Assembly: GCA_900315165.1 (NCBI GenBank)
Contig: OMXZ01000007.1
Location: 1 to 64,000, forward strand
Reading direction: 5' to 3'
DNA length: 64,000 nucleotides
Source of the DNA: an uncultured Actinomycetes bacterium
GTDB lineage: Bacteria; Actinomycetota; Coriobacteriia; Coriobacteriales; Atopobiaceae
The notes under the pieces: model-generated
Databases searched by the model: none
Seen by the model: the letters and a program-made list of their open reading frames with translations, nothing else
What the model was told of the DNA's origin: nothing
Program-made: the position numbers and the translations under genes
Part shown: positions 62,815 through 64,000 of the stretch, piece by piece
How positions within the stretch are numbered: position 1 is the first letter of the stretch
Layout of the letters: each line of letters opens with the position of its first letter

Positions 62815-63042
62815 CGCACCCCCGCATGCTTGGTAATGTCATCCCCGCACCCCCGTATCGCTGGTAGGCGGTTACCAGCGATGCGGGGGTGCGGGGATTG
62901 TGACCTGCGCATTTGTCGCTCACACCCACGCATCGTTGGTAATCCGGATACCAACGATGCGTGGGTGCTGAGACTCTGAGCTGCACTTTTATAGTTCACA
63001 CCCCCATATCGTTGGTAAAGGCTCACCAACGATATGGGGGTG
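62815..63042. repeat. Palindromic repeat cluster C
   Basis: It contains a half unit (62815-62833) and three full units at about 62848-62892, 62921-62967 and 62997-63042. Arms vary between units in step: CCCCGTATCGCTGGT with ACCAGCGATGCGGGG, CCCACGCATCG with CGATGCGTGGG, and CCCCATATCG with CGATATGGGG. The rest of the 523-base gap between nifJ and the MATE gene holds the terminator and no gene. Confidence 0.87.
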
Positions 63043-63143
63043 CGCTGCGTGTGGCGCGAGGTGAGGTGGACGTGGTTAGCGAGGCGAGGCCGATCAAAAC
63101 GAGGTCGGCGAGGTGAAGTGTGCCGAGGTGAAGGTGAGCCTAG

Positions 63144-64000
63144 CTAGGCGGCACGCTCTTCCTCGGCGAGCTCGTGCAGGATCCCGTGCTCCATGGGCAG
63201 GCTGATGCCGAAGGTGATGAGGTCGGTCACGGGCTGGGCCAGCTGCACGCCCATGAGCCCCAGCAGCGGCGGGAGCACTACGACCACGGGCCCGAGTACT
63301 AGGCCCAGCCGGCAGGCGCCCAGGATGGTGGCGCGCCACATGCGGCCGGTGGTTTGGAGCAGGAAATTGGTGATCATGGCCGACCCCGTGAAGGGCAGGG
63401 TCACGCTCTCGATGCGCAGGGCCAGCACCGCGATGGGAATGACCTCGGGATCGTCGGAGAAGATGCGCACAATGGGCTCGGCGAAAGCAAAGGTACAGAC
63501 GCCGATTGCTGCAACGACGACAAAGGCGGTCCGTTTGGAGAAGTGGTAGCCGGCGCGGATGCGGTCGTACTTTTTGGCTCCGTAGTTGTAGCCGATGGTG
63601 GGCTGGAAGCCCTGGCCGATGCCGATCTGCATGTAGTTGCCCAGGCTGCTGACGCGCTGCACGATGGCCATGGCCGCGATGGCCGCGTCGCCGAAGGGGC
63701 GTGCCGCCAGGTTGAGCAGCGTGGTCGCCATGCCCAGCATCACCTGACGGACGAGGGAGGGGAAGCCGCCGTTGAAGATTTCGCCGACCATCGCGCGGTC
63801 GGGCCGGCGCAGCCAGCTGGGCGAGAGGGGCGTGATGTCGACGCGGTTCATCAGGTAGCAGAGGAAAAAGAAGCTCATCCCCTCGCAGATCACGGTGGAG
63901 GTGGCGCTACCCGCGATGCCCATCCCGACCACGTAAATGAGGATGGGGGTGAGCACCGTGTTGAAGACGGCGCCGCTCATGATGGCGAGCATGGAATAGA
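63144..64000 (-). CDS. MATE-family efflux transporter, C-terminal part (runs off the window)
   Basis: The C-terminal half of a MATE transporter, about 285 residues, continuing past the right edge. It has helices around LAIMSGAVFNTVLTPILIYVVGMGIAGSA, GIGQGFQPTIGYNYGAKKYDRIRAGY (the MATE second-repeat signature), and ITNFLLQTTGRMWRA. It is not close to the two MATE genes at 20-23 kb, so it belongs to another subgroup. The frame remains open to base 64000 and its start is not visible. Confidence 0.88.
   Translation of the reverse strand, partial: YSMLAIMSGAVFNTVLTPILIYVVGMGIAGSATSTVICEGMSFFFLCYLMNRVDITPLSPSWLRRPDRAMVGEIFNGGFPSLVRQVMLGMATTLLNLAARPFGDAAIAAMAIVQRVSSLGNYMQIGIGQGFQPTIGYNYGAKKYDRIRAGYHFSKRTAFVVVAAIGVCTFAFAEPIVRIFSDDPEVIPIAVLALRIESVTLPFTGSAMITNFLLQTTGRMWRATILGACRLGLVLGPVVVVLPPLLGLMGVQLAQPVTDLITFGISLPMEHGILHELAEEERAA

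Overview
The window is GC-rich bacterial chromosome with strong G/C preference at third codon positions. It carries clostridial-type anaerobic enzymes (pyruvate:ferredoxin oxidoreductase, indolepyruvate:ferredoxin oxidoreductase), an EF-G2-like GTPase, an IMP cyclohydrolase of the archaeal PurO type, seven-transmembrane LuxR regulators and an NRMT-type SLC11 transporter. Together these point to a strictly anaerobic, amino-acid-fermenting member of the Coriobacteriia (Collinsella/Olsenella/Eggerthella relatives). This placement is an inference from gene content; no rRNA gene is present.

Layout. 0.1-6.0 kb (minus): a complete oligopeptide ABC importer oppA-B-C-D-F, with a hairpin between oppA and oppB. 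6.3-13.9 kb: an L-2-hydroxyacid dehydrogenase, an RNA uracil-5-methyltransferase, a YgjP-like protein that has lost its metalloprotease motif, an EF-G-like GTPase, two tRNA genes and glutamyl-Q tRNA(Asp) synthetase. 14-33.5 kb is the most distinctive part. It is an agmatine deiminase region with two AguD-like antiporters, putrescine carbamoyltransferase, agmatine deiminase and carbamate kinase, plus three related seven-helix sensors. Two of the sensors are fused to a LuxR helix-turn-helix and one is helix-turn-helix-less and translationally coupled to an antiporter. Interleaved are a tandem MATE pair, a YtcJ-like amidohydrolase, the remnant of a second amidohydrolase, an acetyltransferase broken by a TAG codon, and a split purine pair (PurO plus a stand-alone AICAR transformylase).

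33.6-48 kb: three different AAA+ ATPase genes, each preceded by its own short repeat array. Between them lie membrane and envelope proteins, tadA, a tRNA-Ser gene, and a PRC/CBS/MgtE-like protein paired with an NRMT-type transporter. 47.8-54.2 kb: rRNA methyltransferase, DUF3800 protein, DEAD-box helicase, HerA-like ATPase, and homoserine O-acetyltransferase behind an array of six 10-bp repeats. 54.2-62.6 kb: aryl/acyl-CoA ligase, iorAB, and a nifJ gene that carries an internal frame-breaking deletion. The window ends inside a third MATE gene.

How it fits together. Peptides enter through Opp. 2-Oxo acids are oxidised by IorAB/PFOR with ferredoxin, or reduced by the 2-hydroxyacid dehydrogenase. 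Agmatine is exchanged for putrescine, deiminated, phosphorolysed to carbamoyl phosphate, and used by carbamate kinase to make ATP. Three intergenic clusters of covarying palindromes (about 7.4, 58.8 and 62.9 kb) form a repeat family of their own.
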